This document shows positions 43,240 through 54,250 of a stretch of 64,000 nucleotides of DNA, piece by piece. The DNA comes from Bacillota bacterium. Lineage in GTDB: Bacteria; Bacillota; Bacilli; Alicyclobacillales; SLC66. The DNA lies in the NCBI GenBank assembly GCA_021820975.1, contig JAKADA010000007.1:16053-80052 (forward strand), read 5' to 3'. Below the pieces are notes generated by a model. That model searched no databases. It was not told the origin of the DNA and worked only from the letters and a program-made list of their open reading frames with translations. The stretch's first letter is position 1. Every line of letters starts with the position of its first letter. A program made the position numbers and the translations under genes.

Positions 43240-44211
43240 TTATGCGCCTAAATAGCGCGCAACATCTTTTGCAAAATAACTGATAATCATATCAGCGCCT
43301 GCTCGTTTAAAACCAAGCATCATTTCCATGACAATTGCCTTTTCATCGATCCAACCTGCATTGGCTGCCGCTTTTACCATGGCATATTCACCGCTCACAT
43401 TGTAGGCAACAAGCGGCACATCAAAGTGATCACGTACCGTTTTAATGACATCTAGAAAAGCGAGTGCAGGTTTTACCATCAGCATATCGGCGCCTTCAGC
43501 CAAGTCAGAAGCTGCTTCACGAAGCGCTTCTCGAACATTAGCCGGATCCATTTGATACGATCTGCGATCCCCAAACGCTGGTGCCGAGTCGGCCGCTTCA
43601 CGAAATGGTCCATAAAAAGCAGATGCATATTTGACTGAGTAAGATAAAATAGGTGTTTGAACGTACCCTGCTTCATCCAACATGTGGCGAATAGCTTGAA
43701 TTCGGCCATCCATCATATCAGAAGGCGCAACTAAATCAGCGCCTGCCGCCACGTGGGACAGTGCTGTTTTAGCAATGTAATGCAAACTTTCGTCATTAAG
43801 AATCTGATCACCATGAACAATTCCGCAATGTCCGGCTGGATTGTACTGGCATAAACAAACATCTGTAGCAACAAGTAAGTCCTTATTCTCTTCCTTAATC
43901 ACGCGAATCGCTTGTTGCACAATGCCTTGTTCTGCATACGCTTCACTACTAACCTCGTCTTTCACAGCAGGCAGACCAAACAACATGATAGCTGGAACGC
44001 CTAAACGGCTAAGTTCATAAACCTCTTTACGTAATTCCTCGAGACTGAGATGTTCGACACCAGGCATGGATGGAATAGCATGTCGACCTTTTTCATGTGT
44101 AACAAATAGGGGATAGATAAAATCCTTCGCTGATATCGATGTTTCGCGAATCATGTCACGAATGGCAGGATGGTTACGAAGACGTCGGTGACGATCAAAA
44201 TTTTCCATCAT
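43240..44211 (-). CDS. hemB: Porphobilinogen synthase
   Basis: Condenses two 5-aminolevulinates to porphobilinogen. The 323-residue protein has both Schiff-base lysine regions ([17 protein letters not shown] and [12 protein letters not shown]) and the metal-site segment [14 protein letters not shown]. It follows hemD by 9 bases. Confidence 0.97.
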   Translation of the reverse strand: MMENFDRHRRLRNHPAIRDMIRETSISAKDFIYPLFVTHEKGRHAIPSMPGVEHLSLEELRKEVYELSRLGVPAIMLFGLPAVKDEVSSEAYAEQGIVQQAIRVIKEENKDLLVATDVCLCQYNPAGHCGIVHGDQILNDESLHYIAKTALSHVAAGADLVAPSDMMDGRIQAIRHMLDEAGYVQTPILSYSVKYASAFYGPFREAADSAPAFGDRRSYQMDPANVREALREAASDLAEGADMLMVKPALAFLDVIKTVRDHFDVPLVAYNVSGEYAMVKAAANAGWIDEKAIVMEMMLGFKRAGADMIISYFAKDVARYLGA

Positions 44212-44220
44212 AATATATCT

Positions 44221-45015
44221 TCATCCTTTCTTATGTTGAACATATTCTTCGACATCATGAAGCATCACCTCAGCAGTCGCCATACGAGCCGTTACATGAG
44301 GCTGTAAGCCATGTTCCTGCATAACACGCGTCGTCTTGCTTCCAATGGAAACAAGGATTACTTGCGAGGGAATATCCTTGGCCAACTTATGCAGATCAGT
44401 CAATGCCTTTGCAAATGCTCGGACGGCTGAACCACTCATAAAAACGATAAGATCAATACCGCCTGCAAAAACATCTGTCGCAAGTTCGATGCCTCGTGAT
44501 GTCGACGTCGTATCATACATAACAGCATCACGAAAACCATGTGCAGATTGTGCTAAAGAGGAAAATGCCTCCCTATCTGCCATATTGCCGCGTACCCAAA
44601 GGAAGCGTTTATGTATAAATTGCGAATCGATCAGCGATGAACAAAGCGTTTGTGCATTGGCATCACTTGGTGTGACGAGCACCTGCATACCAATTTGCTT
44701 AGCAGCTTCGGCTGTTTTTATCCCAACACAAGCCGCAGGTAGAGTCAGCCAAGGATAACTTAGATCACGCGAAAAAATCATTTCATATGCACGCACACCA
44801 TGCACACTCGTAAATACAATCATATCAGGTAGAAAATCACCCAATGCATTTCGTACACCATCGAGCGCGCGATAGGTAATGTGTAATAATGGGTACTCCC
44901 TAACAACCGCACCTTTTGCACTAATCAATGAGGCGAGTTCACTGGATCCTTGTTGGTCTCTCGTAACAGCGATCACGAGACCAGACAGAAAGCTCGTTGG
45001 CTGTTTTGAAGACAC
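44221..45015 (-). CDS. hemD: Uroporphyrinogen-III synthase
   Basis: Cyclises hydroxymethylbilane to uroporphyrinogen III. The 264-residue protein is divergent as usual for HemD but shows VIAVTRDQQGSSELASLI, FTSVHGVRAY and FMSGSAVRAFAKAL. GTG start with GGGTGAT upstream. Located between hemC and hemB as in B. subtilis. Confidence 0.92.
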   Translation of the reverse strand: MSSKQPTSFLSGLVIAVTRDQQGSSELASLISAKGAVVREYPLLHITYRALDGVRNALGDFLPDMIVFTSVHGVRAYEMIFSRDLSYPWLTLPAACVGIKTAEAAKQIGMQVLVTPSDANAQTLCSSLIDSQFIHKRFLWVRGNMADREAFSSLAQSAHGFRDAVMYDTTSTSRGIELATDVFAGGIDLIVFMSGSAVRAFAKALTDLHKLAKDIPSQVILVSIGSKTTRVMQEHGLQPHVTARMATAEVMLHDVEEYVQHKKG

Positions 45016-45021
45016 CTGCTA

Positions 45022-45975
45022 TCACCCGCCTGTTTTACTCAGTGCCTGTAAAATGGATTGTCCGCCAGCGTCAAGCAATTCTATGGCAACCGAGCGCCCA
45101 AGATCAATTGAAAGGCTGCCTTGACGGCTCGTCTTCAACACGGTCGTCCCATCTGGTGAAGCAATAACAGCTAGAATAGTACTTTGTGCATGTAGCAAAT
45201 CAGGAATCGCTAAAGCACCAATAGGAACCTGACAACTGCCGCCAACAGTTGCTAAAAAGGCACGTTCTTGCTGTATAGCTATGGCTGTCATTTTATCATG
45301 TATCGTTGAAAGCAGTGTTAGCACACTTTGGTCATCAGCGCGACATTCAATAGCAAGTGCTCCTTGGCCAACAGCTGGTATCATATCTTGAATCGCAAGC
45401 GGTTGTCCTTGAAAATGGGACGTACCATAAAGGATACGTTCTCCATCCCACCAGCCCATACGTGCAAGGCCTGCAGTGGCTAGTGTGATAGCATCAAGCT
45501 CCTGAAGTTTTTGAAGTCTCGTATCGATATTGCCTCTTATCGTTTGCACTACCACGTCGGGACGCAACGCTAGAATTTGTGCAGCACGACGAAGTGAACT
45601 TGTCCCAATCACTGCACCTTTTTTTAAGGTTGAAAGTGTATCGCCATGTTTCGTAATCAGCATATCACGTGGATCTTCGCGCATCGGGATGGCTCCGATC
45701 ATCAACCCATCAGCTAAGACAGCGGGTACATCTTTCATGCTGTGAACGGCTAAATCAATCGTCTTATTTAGTAAAGCTGTTTCAATATCCGATACAAAGA
45801 GCCCTTTACCGCCTACTTTAGCTAAAGCTACATCTTGAATTTGGTCGCCTTGCGTTACGATTTCAACCGTCTCAAAATGAATGTCGGGATTTTTATCACG
45901 AAGTGCTTGCAACACTTGTGTTGTTTGTGTTGTAGCAAGCTTACTTCGTCTTGTCCCTACTTTCAACGTTATCAC
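45022..45975 (-). CDS. hemC: Hydroxymethylbilane synthase
   Basis: Polymerises porphobilinogen using a dipyrromethane cofactor. Signatures include VGTRRSKLATTQT, HSMKDVPA, GTSSLRRAAQI and the cofactor Cys region VGGSCQVPIGA. 317 residues. GTG start with GAGGTGAT. Confidence 0.97.
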   Translation of the reverse strand: MITLKVGTRRSKLATTQTTQVLQALRDKNPDIHFETVEIVTQGDQIQDVALAKVGGKGLFVSDIETALLNKTIDLAVHSMKDVPAVLADGLMIGAIPMREDPRDMLITKHGDTLSTLKKGAVIGTSSLRRAAQILALRPDVVVQTIRGNIDTRLQKLQELDAITLATAGLARMGWWDGERILYGTSHFQGQPLAIQDMIPAVGQGALAIECRADDQSVLTLLSTIHDKMTAIAIQQERAFLATVGGSCQVPIGALAIPDLLHAQSTILAVIASPDGTTVLKTSRQGSLSIDLGRSVAIELLDAGGQSILQALSKTGG

Positions 45976-46008
45976 TAGCCATCACCTCAAAAAGGATTCT
46001 CCTTCACC

Positions 46009-46833
46009 TTACCACCGGTGAAAGGAGGATACAAACGCACTTACCACAAGAAAATTGATGATCACAAGGACAAACGCCAGGATATTGAGCCATGCGGCCT
46101 TTCGTCCGCTCACTTTGCCTTTCACACGAAGATAAAGGTAGAAAGTATACAAGAGAAAGAGCAAAACGGAGACGACAGGCTTAGCATCCATATCCACAAC
46201 ATGTCCTGTAAGAATGTAGTACCAGATTGCGCCTAATACTATCGCTAAAAATAATAGTGGCACGCCAACGAGGGATGCGCGAAAAGCAAAACGATCGAGT
46301 TTTTCCAATGGTGGCAATCTGCGAAAAGGTCCGCTATCAAATCGTTTTAAGCGAAGTGAAGAAGATTCAAGTAAATACAAAAGACTAAAAATCGCCGCAA
46401 TCGAAAAAGCGATGTAACTTAGTAAGGCTGCACTGATATGAACAACAAGCAGATCACTTTGATGAATGATTTCAGAACCCGCATGACCATGCACCATAAC
46501 ATCAAAAAGAGCAAATAATAATCCACATAAATTAAGAAAGAAGACGAAGAAATCGATCCGGTAAAAAAAGGTGAAAATAACCGACAAAGAAATGAGTAAC
46601 CACGAAAATAACATGGTGGCCTGAAATGCAGAGAACAATGGCCACTCATGAAGTAACAAGATACGTGCACCGATGAAAAAGGAATCAAGGATCCAAACCA
46701 TCAACAAAAACGCGACACCTACACGGTTCGCGACTTTGTTGTCTTTAATAAAATCCATGAAGAAAAACCCGTTGCTTACAAGATAAAAGACAAGCACCAT
46801 AAAGTAGAAATAAGGAGACAACAGAAACATCAT
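46009..46833 (-). CDS. hemX: HemX/CcsA-like membrane protein
   Basis: Polytopic membrane protein of the cytochrome c assembly (CcsA/HemX) family, about eight helices in 274 residues. In B. subtilis HemX lowers the amount of HemA. It contains DLLVVHISAALLSYIAFSIA and GVPLLFLAIVLGAIWYY. Placed directly after hemA. Confidence 0.9.
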   Translation of the reverse strand: MMFLLSPYFYFMVLVFYLVSNGFFFMDFIKDNKVANRVGVAFLLMVWILDSFFIGARILLLHEWPLFSAFQATMLFSWLLISLSVIFTFFYRIDFFVFFLNLCGLLFALFDVMVHGHAGSEIIHQSDLLVVHISAALLSYIAFSIAAIFSLLYLLESSSLRLKRFDSGPFRRLPPLEKLDRFAFRASLVGVPLLFLAIVLGAIWYYILTGHVVDMDAKPVVSVLLFLLYTFYLYLRVKGKVSGRKAAWLNILAFVLVIINFLVVSAFVSSFHRW

Positions 46834-46843
46834 AATAAATCTC

Positions 46844-48220
46844 TTAAAGTGCCGTCAGAGCTGATACTGGATGCACCTGACCACGTTTATCTATGGCATC
46901 CACTGTTATGTGTCGCGGCGCTTTCTCCTGTGTCACAGACTGCGTCATCGCATCTTCATACGGTAAACCAAAAGCCTTAGCAAGAATAGGCAAGACCAAG
47001 ACACTGTCTTTTTCAACAGCAATTTGTTTTGTCGCAAGGATAGGATCTCGAAGCAATTGGTGAACAACACTAGCCATGTGCTTTTGAATAATTTTCTTTT
47101 GCTTATCATCTAGATCAGGCAATTTATGAAACAAACTGTCAAGCACAGATTCTTGCACTTCCGTCGCCTTTTGTTGCAATGAGGCAATTATTCGCACACC
47201 ATTTTGCGAGGATAGCCACGTTTTAAAAGCAGCCACTTGCTCTTCGATCATCTGATTTACACGACTTGCTTCCTGTTGCCTCGTCGCCAAACCAGATGTC
47301 ACGACAGTCTGCAAATCATCAATATCATAGACATAAACATTATCAAGATGTGATATGGATGGATCCACATTGCGTGGCACAGCGATATCAATAAAAAACA
47401 ATGGCCGCGACTTGCGTAGCATCATTCGTTTGGAAACTGTACTTTGCGTAATCAAATAAGACGCTCCGCCCGATGACGTAATCACGATATCAGCGACGAG
47501 TAAAGCCTCTTCCAACTTGTCCATCGGTAAAGCTACACCGCCCACTTGCTCTGCAATTTCTTTTGCCCGAGCCAATGTACGATTGACAATAAACAATTGC
47601 TTAACACCTTGACTTTGCAAGTGCTTCATGGTCAGATCAGCCATTTTTCCCGCGCCAAGAACTAAAATGGATTGTTCGTGAAGAGAATCAAATACTTTTT
47701 TCGCTAAAGATACCGCCGCATAACTGACAGACACAGCACTTTGGCCAATTCCTGTTTCGGTTTGAACTCGTTTGCCAAAGGTAATAGCATCGCGAAACAA
47801 TTGATTAAATATATGTCCAGTTGCCTTTCTTGCTTGCGCAAATAAAAAAGCATCGCGTACTTGACCCAAGATTTGCGTTTCGCCGAGCACCATGGAATCA
47901 AGACCAGTAATCACACGATGCAGATGAAAGACAGCTTGTAAGCCTGTGTACACGTAAATATGGGCACGGAAATCCAGCGGTGAGACATGAGAAATGGAAG
48001 CAAAAAAACTCTCAAGATCTTTTCGTGTTGTATCGATCACATCGCAAATCACATAGACTTCCGTTCGATTGCATGTGGAAACAAGCACTGCTTCCTCAAT
48101 GCCAGCTGTTTGCTTTAAGTGAATAAGAGCTTGCTCCAGTTCATCTTCCGGAACACTAAAGTGTTCACGAACCTCCACAGGTGCTGAACGATAATTAAGC
48201 CCCACGAGTACAATATTCAT
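46844..48220 (-). CDS. hemA: Glutamyl-tRNA reductase
   Basis: First committed haem enzyme, reducing Glu-tRNA to glutamate-1-semialdehyde. The 458-residue protein starts MNIVLVGLNYRSAPVEVRE with the catalytic Cys in VSTCNRTEVY, the NADPH region VLGAGKMADLTMKHL and the C-terminal dimerisation helix. ATG 48220 follows AGGAG; the open frame further upstream (to 48319) crosses the promoter. Confidence 0.97.
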   Translation of the reverse strand: MNIVLVGLNYRSAPVEVREHFSVPEDELEQALIHLKQTAGIEEAVLVSTCNRTEVYVICDVIDTTRKDLESFFASISHVSPLDFRAHIYVYTGLQAVFHLHRVITGLDSMVLGETQILGQVRDAFLFAQARKATGHIFNQLFRDAITFGKRVQTETGIGQSAVSVSYAAVSLAKKVFDSLHEQSILVLGAGKMADLTMKHLQSQGVKQLFIVNRTLARAKEIAEQVGGVALPMDKLEEALLVADIVITSSGGASYLITQSTVSKRMMLRKSRPLFFIDIAVPRNVDPSISHLDNVYVYDIDDLQTVVTSGLATRQQEASRVNQMIEEQVAAFKTWLSSQNGVRIIASLQQKATEVQESVLDSLFHKLPDLDDKQKKIIQKHMASVVHQLLRDPILATKQIAVEKDSVLVLPILAKAFGLPYEDAMTQSVTQEKAPRHITVDAIDKRGQVHPVSALTAL

Positions 48221-48256
48221 AGCTTTCACTCCTGAAAAACTCCACTTCATGGACGT

Positions 48257-48265
48257 ATTATACCA
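48257..48265 (-). promoter_or_regulatory. Extended -10 promoter of the hem operon
   Basis: TGGTATAAT (minus strand) is a perfect extended -10 (TGnTATAAT) without a recognisable -35, about 36 bases before the hemA ATG. Confidence 0.55.
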
Positions 48266-48466
48266 TTTGACAAGCCAATAAAATTGAAGGGTCTGTGACA
48301 GGTTGATTTTAACATCCACTTGGATCTTGCTAATTATGCTATAGAATCCCCGAAATTGTCACGTTCATGTGGTAAATACACTTAGGATACTTGTAACAAG
48401 CTGCATCGAGCTTCTTGACTCGGCATAGCTACTTATGCACAATGGATCAGGGGTGACTCCACAACC

Positions 48467-49396
48467 ATGAAACGTTTTCTTGCTGATTGCATATTACTAA
48501 CCGTAACTTTCGCGTGGGGCGCCACTTTTGTTGTTGTACAAGATGCTATTCGTGTCTTTCCCGTTTTTAATTTCCTCGGCTTACGGTTTACACTATCAGG
48601 TCTCATCATGATTGCGTGTATGATCATCGTACCTAGGTTTCGAAAACAATTGTACAACAAAAAATTATGGCTCATCGGCGCTTGGCTAGGTTTATGGCTT
48701 TTTGCGGGCTATGCCTTACAAACAGTCGGTCTATTGTATACAACACCCGCACAATCAGGGTTTATTACAGGATTATCCGTAGTTCTTGTCCCAGCCTTGT
48801 CCTTAGTCATTTTGCATCACCAACCATCCTTAGGTGTATGGTTAGGCGTTGTGTGTGCCGCAATTGGATTATTTTTTTTATCGTATCAGCCACATGGCGG
48901 CTTTAATTTCGGCGATATCTTAACATTTTTTTGCGCTGTAGCCTTCGCCGTTCAAATTGTTGCTGTAGGAAAATACGCAGAAAGATTTAGCCCATTTCCA
49001 CTTGCTGCGGTGCAAATTTTTGTCGTCGGAATTCTGTCTTTCATCGGTGCTATTTTTGCGGGCACCGCATCATCGACCTTTGGGTCAGGATGGATGCAAC
49101 CGAGTGTCTGGGAAGGCCTAGTTATTTGTATACTTTTTGCAACGATTATGGCTTATTTTGCCCAAATGGTTATTCAAAAATATACAACGCCTACACGAAC
49201 CGCCCTGATTTTTTCGGCTGAACCTGTTTTTGCAGCATTAACAGCCTACTTTTTTGCAGGTGACAAAATTGGTTTTTCCGGTCTTATCGGTTGCGCTCTC
49301 ATCCTTACTGGTATGCTAATTGCTGAATTTGCACCGAAAGATCGAGTAACGACTGCTAAATTATCACAAAGTAGCCTGCTCTATAAAATCCCATAA
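48467..49396 (+). CDS. EamA-family (DMT) transporter
   Basis: Drug/metabolite transporter with ten predicted membrane helices in two EamA repeats (FAWGATFVVVQDAIRVFP in the first, FSAEPVFAALTAYFFAGD in the second, both hallmark motifs). 309 residues. Substrate unknown. It is transcribed opposite to its neighbours and its last 33 bases overlap ysxC on the other strand. Confidence 0.88.
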   Translation: MKRFLADCILLTVTFAWGATFVVVQDAIRVFPVFNFLGLRFTLSGLIMIACMIIVPRFRKQLYNKKLWLIGAWLGLWLFAGYALQTVGLLYTTPAQSGFITGLSVVLVPALSLVILHHQPSLGVWLGVVCAAIGLFFLSYQPHGGFNFGDILTFFCAVAFAVQIVAVGKYAERFSPFPLAAVQIFVVGILSFIGAIFAGTASSTFGSGWMQPSVWEGLVICILFATIMAYFAQMVIQKYTTPTRTALIFSAEPVFAALTAYFFAGDKIGFSGLIGCALILTGMLIAEFAPKDRVTTAKLSQSSLLYKIP

Positions 49397-49948
49397 TTCT
49401 TCAACACCAAGTCCAGTATCTGCTGAGGTGGCAAAAAGACGATCCTCAGCAGATAATTGTAATGACTTGCTTAGCATAGCTACATGCCTTGCCAAAGCAC
49501 CACGAGAGATTTTATCCGCTTTTGTTGCCACAACTGCAAATGGTCGACCGATCCCTCGTAAATACTCCGTCATAATCTTATCTTCTTTACTTGGTTCATG
49601 GCGAATATCGACGAGTTGCAAAATCAAACGCAAATTATTTCGATCCATAAGATAAGACTCAATCATCGGTCCCCACTGCTGTTGTAACGACTTAGAAACT
49701 TTGGCGTATCCATACCCAGGCAGGTCAACAAAATAAAATGCTTCGTTAATATGATAAAAGTTCAGTGTTTGCGTTTTTCCCGGTGACGCGGATGTGCGAG
49801 CCAGGTTGCGACGATTGAGCAAGCGGTTAATTAAAGATGACTTACCTACATTTGACCGTCCTGAGAGTGTCACCTCAGGTTCATGCCCCTGCGGACATTG
49901 TTCAAGAGATACTGCAGAAATCGTAAATTGTGCATCGCGAATGATCAC
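49364..49948 (-). CDS. ysxC: Ribosome biogenesis GTP-binding protein YsxC/EngB
   Basis: Essential GTPase for 50S assembly. G1 [10 protein letters not shown]3 DLPGYGYA and G4 TKADK are present. GTG 49948 follows AAAGGAG and overlaps the lon stop as GTGA; eight upstream codons are excluded. 194 residues, as expected. Confidence 0.95.
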   Translation of the reverse strand: MIIRDAQFTISAVSLEQCPQGHEPEVTLSGRSNVGKSSLINRLLNRRNLARTSASPGKTQTLNFYHINEAFYFVDLPGYGYAKVSKSLQQQWGPMIESYLMDRNNLRLILQLVDIRHEPSKEDKIMTEYLRGIGRPFAVVATKADKISRGALARHVAMLSKSLQLSAEDRLFATSADTGLGVEELWDFIEQATL

Positions 49949-52290
49949 GAACGGGTCTCCTTTGGAACACACAGTGCCTCATCGAGGACCTGATCCATAT
50001 GATGGACAAAAATAAGCTGTAATTCTTTGCGCACACTTTCAGGAATATCTTGAACGTCTTTTTCGTTTTCTGCAGGCAATAGAATGGTTTTGATACCCGC
50101 ACGATGTGCACTTAAGCTTTTTTCTTTAACACCTCCAATAGGCAATACACGGCCACGCAACGTAATCTCCCCTGTCATCGCCAAATCCCGTCGGATGGGT
50201 CGACCCGTCAAGGCCGAAGCAATGGCTGTGGCCATGGTAATACCAGCAGATGGTCCATCTTTCGGTATCGCACCTTCAGGAACATGAATATGAATATCGT
50301 GTTTTTCTGCAAAATCCGATTTTATATCCAATTGTTGTGAGCGTGTGCGAATGTACGATAACGCAGCTTGAGCAGACTCCTTCATCACGTCACCTAGTTG
50401 CCCCGTGATAATCAAGCGCCCAGTTCCATCCATCACGGACACTTCGATTGCAAGTGTGTCACCACCAGCTTCGGTCCATGCAAGACCGGTTGCTACGCCG
50501 ATTTGATCGACCGCTTCTGCTGTTCCATAACGAAATCTCGGAGCACCTAAAAAAGTTGGCAAGTTTTTTACTGTTACAACAACACGCCGCTTTGTCCCCA
50601 TCACAACCTCTTTTGCAGCCTTGCGGCAGAGCGCTGCAATTTGCCGTTCTAAGTGGCGAACACCAGCCTCACGAGTGTATTCGCGAATGATTCTCGCTAC
50701 CGCATCTTCGTGAAGACTTAACTGCTCTTTTTGCAAGCCATGTGCGCTTCGTTGTTTCGGCAGCAAATAATTCATAGCAATGCGCAATTTTTCTACTTCC
50801 GTATAACCGGACAAAGAAATCAGTTCCATACGATCAAGCAGGGGTTGGGGAATCCCATGAACGGTATTGGCGGTCGTGATAAACATCACCTGAGATAAAT
50901 CATACGGCAGTTCGATATAGTGATCACTAAACGTGCTATTTTGCTCAGGGTCAAGAACTTCCAACATGGCAGAAGCCGGGTCTCCACGAAAATCATGCGC
51001 CATTTTATCGATTTCATCGAGTAAAAAAACGGGTGATTTCGTTGCGGATGTCTTCATTCCTTGAATGACACGTCCAGGCATAGCTCCCACATAGGTTCGC
51101 CGATGTCCTCGGATCTCTGCTTCATCACGCACACCGCCTAATGACATGCGAACAAACTTACGATGTATTGCCCGAGCAATGGACTTCGCTAAAGATGTCT
51201 TACCGACTCCTGGCGGTCCTACCAAACAAAGAATCGGACCACGAGGTTCTTTGACGAGTTTTTGCACCGCCAAATGTTCGATCACACGTTCTTTGACCTT
51301 TTCAAGACCATAATGGTCTTCGTCAAGCACTTTTTTAGCGTGTGCTAGATCAATTTCCTCCATCGTATCCTCTTGCCACGGTAGGCTTAAGAGCCAATCC
51401 ACATAAGTGCGAATCACTGAACCCTCAGCCGAGGCAGTTGGAATTTTTTCGAGTCGATCAAGTTCTTTCGATATTTTCTCGATCACCGTATCTGGCATAG
51501 ACAATTGCTCCATCTGAGATCGCAGATCATCTACTTCAGCTTGCCGACCTTCTTTATCGCCTAGTTCTTTTTGGATAGCTTTCATTTGCTCGCGCAAATA
51601 ATATTCTTTTTGTGTTCGTTCCATCTGTTTTCTTACGCGTTGATTGATTGTTTTTTCCAACTCCAGAATCTCCTTTTCGTCAGAAAGCATCTGCAAAAGA
51701 ATCTCGAGTCGTTCCTTGACATCTAACGTTTCTAATATCGCTTGTTTATCTTTTATTTTTAGCGACAAATTACCTGCAATCGCATCAGCTACGCGACCTG
51801 GATCTTCTATGTCTGACACAGAAGCAAGCACTTCACTAGCTTGTTTGTTAGACAATTTTAAAAACTGTTCAAATTGCGTTATGACCGCACGCACTAGCGC
51901 ATCAATACCTGGGGTGCGCGTCGTTGTTTCCACCAACATGTGTGCATTGACTTGGTAATAATCAACACTAAGATCAAAATGTTCAATATGAGCCCGCTGA
52001 ACACCTTCAACCAAGACGCGAATCGTGCCGTTCGGCAATTTCATCATTTGTTTAATGCGTGCCACCGTGCCAGTCAAATAAATGTCTTCTGGCGCTGGAT
52101 CATCATCTTGTGAATCCATTTGCGATGCCAAAAGAATCAAGTGATCGTACACCATAGCCTTATCCAAAGCACGAACTGACTTGTCCCGACCAACATCCAA
52201 ATGCAAAACCATAGCGGGGTACACGAGTAAACCGCGAAGTGGTAACAACGGTAAAACTCGTTGTTCTACAGTCTCTTTTTGTTGTGACAA
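49945..52290 (-). CDS. lon: ATP-dependent protease LonA
   Basis: AAA+ serine protease. The 781-residue protein has the N-terminal LON substrate domain, a coiled coil, Walker [14 protein letters not shown] and Walker [10 protein letters not shown], and the C-terminal protease with catalytic Ser in [14 protein letters not shown] and Lys near [18 protein letters not shown] start with GGGGGTG upstream. Followed by ysxC as in B. subtilis. Confidence 0.97.
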   Translation of the reverse strand: MSQQKETVEQRVLPLLPLRGLLVYPAMVLHLDVGRDKSVRALDKAMVYDHLILLASQMDSQDDDPAPEDIYLTGTVARIKQMMKLPNGTIRVLVEGVQRAHIEHFDLSVDYYQVNAHMLVETTTRTPGIDALVRAVITQFEQFLKLSNKQASEVLASVSDIEDPGRVADAIAGNLSLKIKDKQAILETLDVKERLEILLQMLSDEKEILELEKTINQRVRKQMERTQKEYYLREQMKAIQKELGDKEGRQAEVDDLRSQMEQLSMPDTVIEKISKELDRLEKIPTASAEGSVIRTYVDWLLSLPWQEDTMEEIDLAHAKKVLDEDHYGLEKVKERVIEHLAVQKLVKEPRGPILCLVGPPGVGKTSLAKSIARAIHRKFVRMSLGGVRDEAEIRGHRRTYVGAMPGRVIQGMKTSATKSPVFLLDEIDKMAHDFRGDPASAMLEVLDPEQNSTFSDHYIELPYDLSQVMFITTANTVHGIPQPLLDRMELISLSGYTEVEKLRIAMNYLLPKQRSAHGLQKEQLSLHEDAVARIIREYTREAGVRHLERQIAALCRKAAKEVVMGTKRRVVVTVKNLPTFLGAPRFRYGTAEAVDQIGVATGLAWTEAGGDTLAIEVSVMDGTGRLIITGQLGDVMKESAQAALSYIRTRSQQLDIKSDFAEKHDIHIHVPEGAIPKDGPSAGITMATAIASALTGRPIRRDLAMTGEITLRGRVLPIGGVKEKSLSAHRAGIKTILLPAENEKDVQDIPESVRKELQLIFVHHMDQVLDEALCVPKETRS

Positions 52291-52367
52291 AATTCACACC
52301 CCCACATCAATATCCATGTGCATTGTAACGAAAAGAGTTCCCTTTGTCTAACCGCGAGGCAGACAAA

Positions 52368-52400
52368 CGGCGACAAGTTGCCTAAGGCATCTTGTCGCCG
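52368..52400 (-). terminator. Terminator of lonB
   Basis: 10-bp stem (cggcgacaag/cttgtcgccg) with an internal tgcc/ggca helix, followed by TTTGTCT on the minus strand, between the lonB stop and lonA. Confidence 0.65.
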
Positions 52401-52424
52401 AGTAACGATTGCTATATCAAGTAA

Positions 52425-54128
52425 TTAAGAACCTTGAGCAATGGCCGGAGGTAACGTCGTTAAGCTTGAGTTTACAACAGTAATCGACGAAATGGCTACA
52501 TCATCCTCTTGATTAGCAAACGTCTCTTTCAAAACAGCACGTAGCGAATCCACATAAACAATCTCCATGTCCTTCAGGTGGCCAAGTTGCTCTTGCTTAT
52601 TTTCTAACGGAACTAATACCTTTATTACACCAGCAAGACGTGCTGCTGCCACTTTAACAGGGACGCCGCCAACAGCTCGTACTCCCCCATGGATGGTCAC
52701 TTCACCGGTCATAGCCAAGTCATTGCTGATTTTTTGCTGTGTTATCGCGGAATAGATAGCTGTCGCAATACTTACCCCAGCGGATGGGCCGTCAACAGGG
52801 ACACCCCCAGGAAAGTTGACATGGATATCAAAGTCTTTAAGGTTCACAGGTAATTCAGCTTGAAGTGCAGTCAAAACATTATCGATAGAGCTACGTGCCA
52901 TACTTTTACGGCGAATCACACGCGAACCTGACCCTAGCTCCTCTTCTTCAACAACACCTGAAACAGAAATGACACCACGTGACTTACCTGATGCAGGCAT
53001 CGCTGTCGCTTCGACTTCTAGTAACATCCCAAGTGACGGTCCATACACAGCCAAACCATTGACCACGCCAATTTGTGGCTTATCGGCAATTTTTCGTTCT
53101 GGTCGAGGCGATAATTGGCTACTTTGAATCACCCACTCCACATCGCTTGTGGCAATACCACTGCGATGATCCGTAATCGCAGTTCCCGCCGCTAACTGCA
53201 CCAAATTAACCGCTTCACGGCCGTTTTTTGCATGGCGCGTAATAAGATCAACAGCCGTTTCCGGGATACTAATACTAATTTTTTTTGCAGCGCCGCGCAC
53301 AATACTGCCAATCTCATCACCTGTTAGTGGGCGAAAAAAGATCTCCAAACAACGCGAACGAATCGCAGGCGGAATCTCTTGTGGACTTCTCGTCGTGGCA
53401 CCCACCAAGCGAAAATCTGCCGGTAAACCATTTTGAAAGATGTCATGTATGTGCGCCGGAATGTTATTGTCATCCTCACTATAATACGCACTTTCAAAAT
53501 ACACCCGACGATCCTCTAACACTTTAAGAAGTTTATTCATCTGAATCGGATGAAGTTCTCCAATCTCATCGATAAACAATACACCACCATGTGCCTTTGT
53601 AACGGCTCCAGCTTTTGGTTGTGGAATACCCGCAACACCCATCGCTCCTGCGCCTTGATAGATCGGATCATGCACAGATCCAATCAAAGGATCAGCAATT
53701 CCACGCTCATCAAATCGAGCAGTAGTCGCATCAAGCTCAATAAACGTGGCATCATACTGAAAAGGTGACCCCGTCGTACGTTTTGCTTCATCGAGCAAAA
53801 CACGAGCTGCTGCTGTTTTACCGACTCCAGGAGGACCATAAATCAGCACATGTTGGGGATGGGGGCCGCACAAAGCCGCTCTCAATGCACGTAATCCATC
53901 TTCTTGTCCCACAATATCAGCCAACTTGGAAGGGCGAGTCCGCTCAGCCAAAGGTTCAGATAATGATACATTACGCAAATGCCGTAAACGCTCAAGTTCT
54001 CTTGCCGATTCTCGATCGATCGCAGTACGATTGCCCTGTTGCATACGCAACAGGTTAAAAAAATACATCCCGATAATCACTGTGAAAACCAATTGCACTA
54101 ACGCTATTACGACTGCCGCCGCATTCAT
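52425..54128 (-). CDS. lonB: LonB ATP-dependent protease (sporulation type)
   Basis: Membrane-anchored Lon-like protease, in B. subtilis made in the forespore under sigma-F. The 567-residue protein has an N-terminal helix (ALVQLVFTVIIGMYFFNLL), Walker [16 protein letters not shown], Walker B GVLFIDEIGEL and a Lon protease domain with Ser in VDGPSAGVSIATA. GGAGGGG precedes ATG 54128; 40 upstream in-frame codons overlap the clpX terminator region and are excluded. Confidence 0.93.
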   Translation of the reverse strand: MNAAAVVIALVQLVFTVIIGMYFFNLLRMQQGNRTAIDRESARELERLRHLRNVSLSEPLAERTRPSKLADIVGQEDGLRALRAALCGPHPQHVLIYGPPGVGKTAAARVLLDEAKRTTGSPFQYDATFIELDATTARFDERGIADPLIGSVHDPIYQGAGAMGVAGIPQPKAGAVTKAHGGVLFIDEIGELHPIQMNKLLKVLEDRRVYFESAYYSEDDNNIPAHIHDIFQNGLPADFRLVGATTRSPQEIPPAIRSRCLEIFFRPLTGDEIGSIVRGAAKKISISIPETAVDLITRHAKNGREAVNLVQLAAGTAITDHRSGIATSDVEWVIQSSQLSPRPERKIADKPQIGVVNGLAVYGPSLGMLLEVEATAMPASGKSRGVISVSGVVEEEELGSGSRVIRRKSMARSSIDNVLTALQAELPVNLKDFDIHVNFPGGVPVDGPSAGVSIATAIYSAITQQKISNDLAMTGEVTIHGGVRAVGGVPVKVAAARLAGVIKVLVPLENKQEQLGHLKDMEIVYVDSLRAVLKETFANQEDDVAISSITVVNSSLTTLPPAIAQGS

Positions 54129-54200
54129 GGCATCCCCTCCACTCATCCATACAGAATTCATACTCGTTAGTATAGCCAGAACATGGTAAGTGTAACCGTC

Positions 54201-54230
54201 AAAAAAAAGGCACGCTCTTACGAGCGTGCC
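54201..54230 (-). terminator. Terminator of clpX
   Basis: 9-bp perfect stem (ggcacgctc/gagcgtgcc, 4-base loop) followed by TTTTTTTT on the minus strand, 20 bases after the clpX stop. Confidence 0.92.
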
Positions 54231-54250
54231 TTTTGCGGTATATGACATTT

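Noticed and set aside
44336..44758. 140-codon plus-strand ORF
   Set aside because: Antisense shadow of hemD within an intact hem operon.
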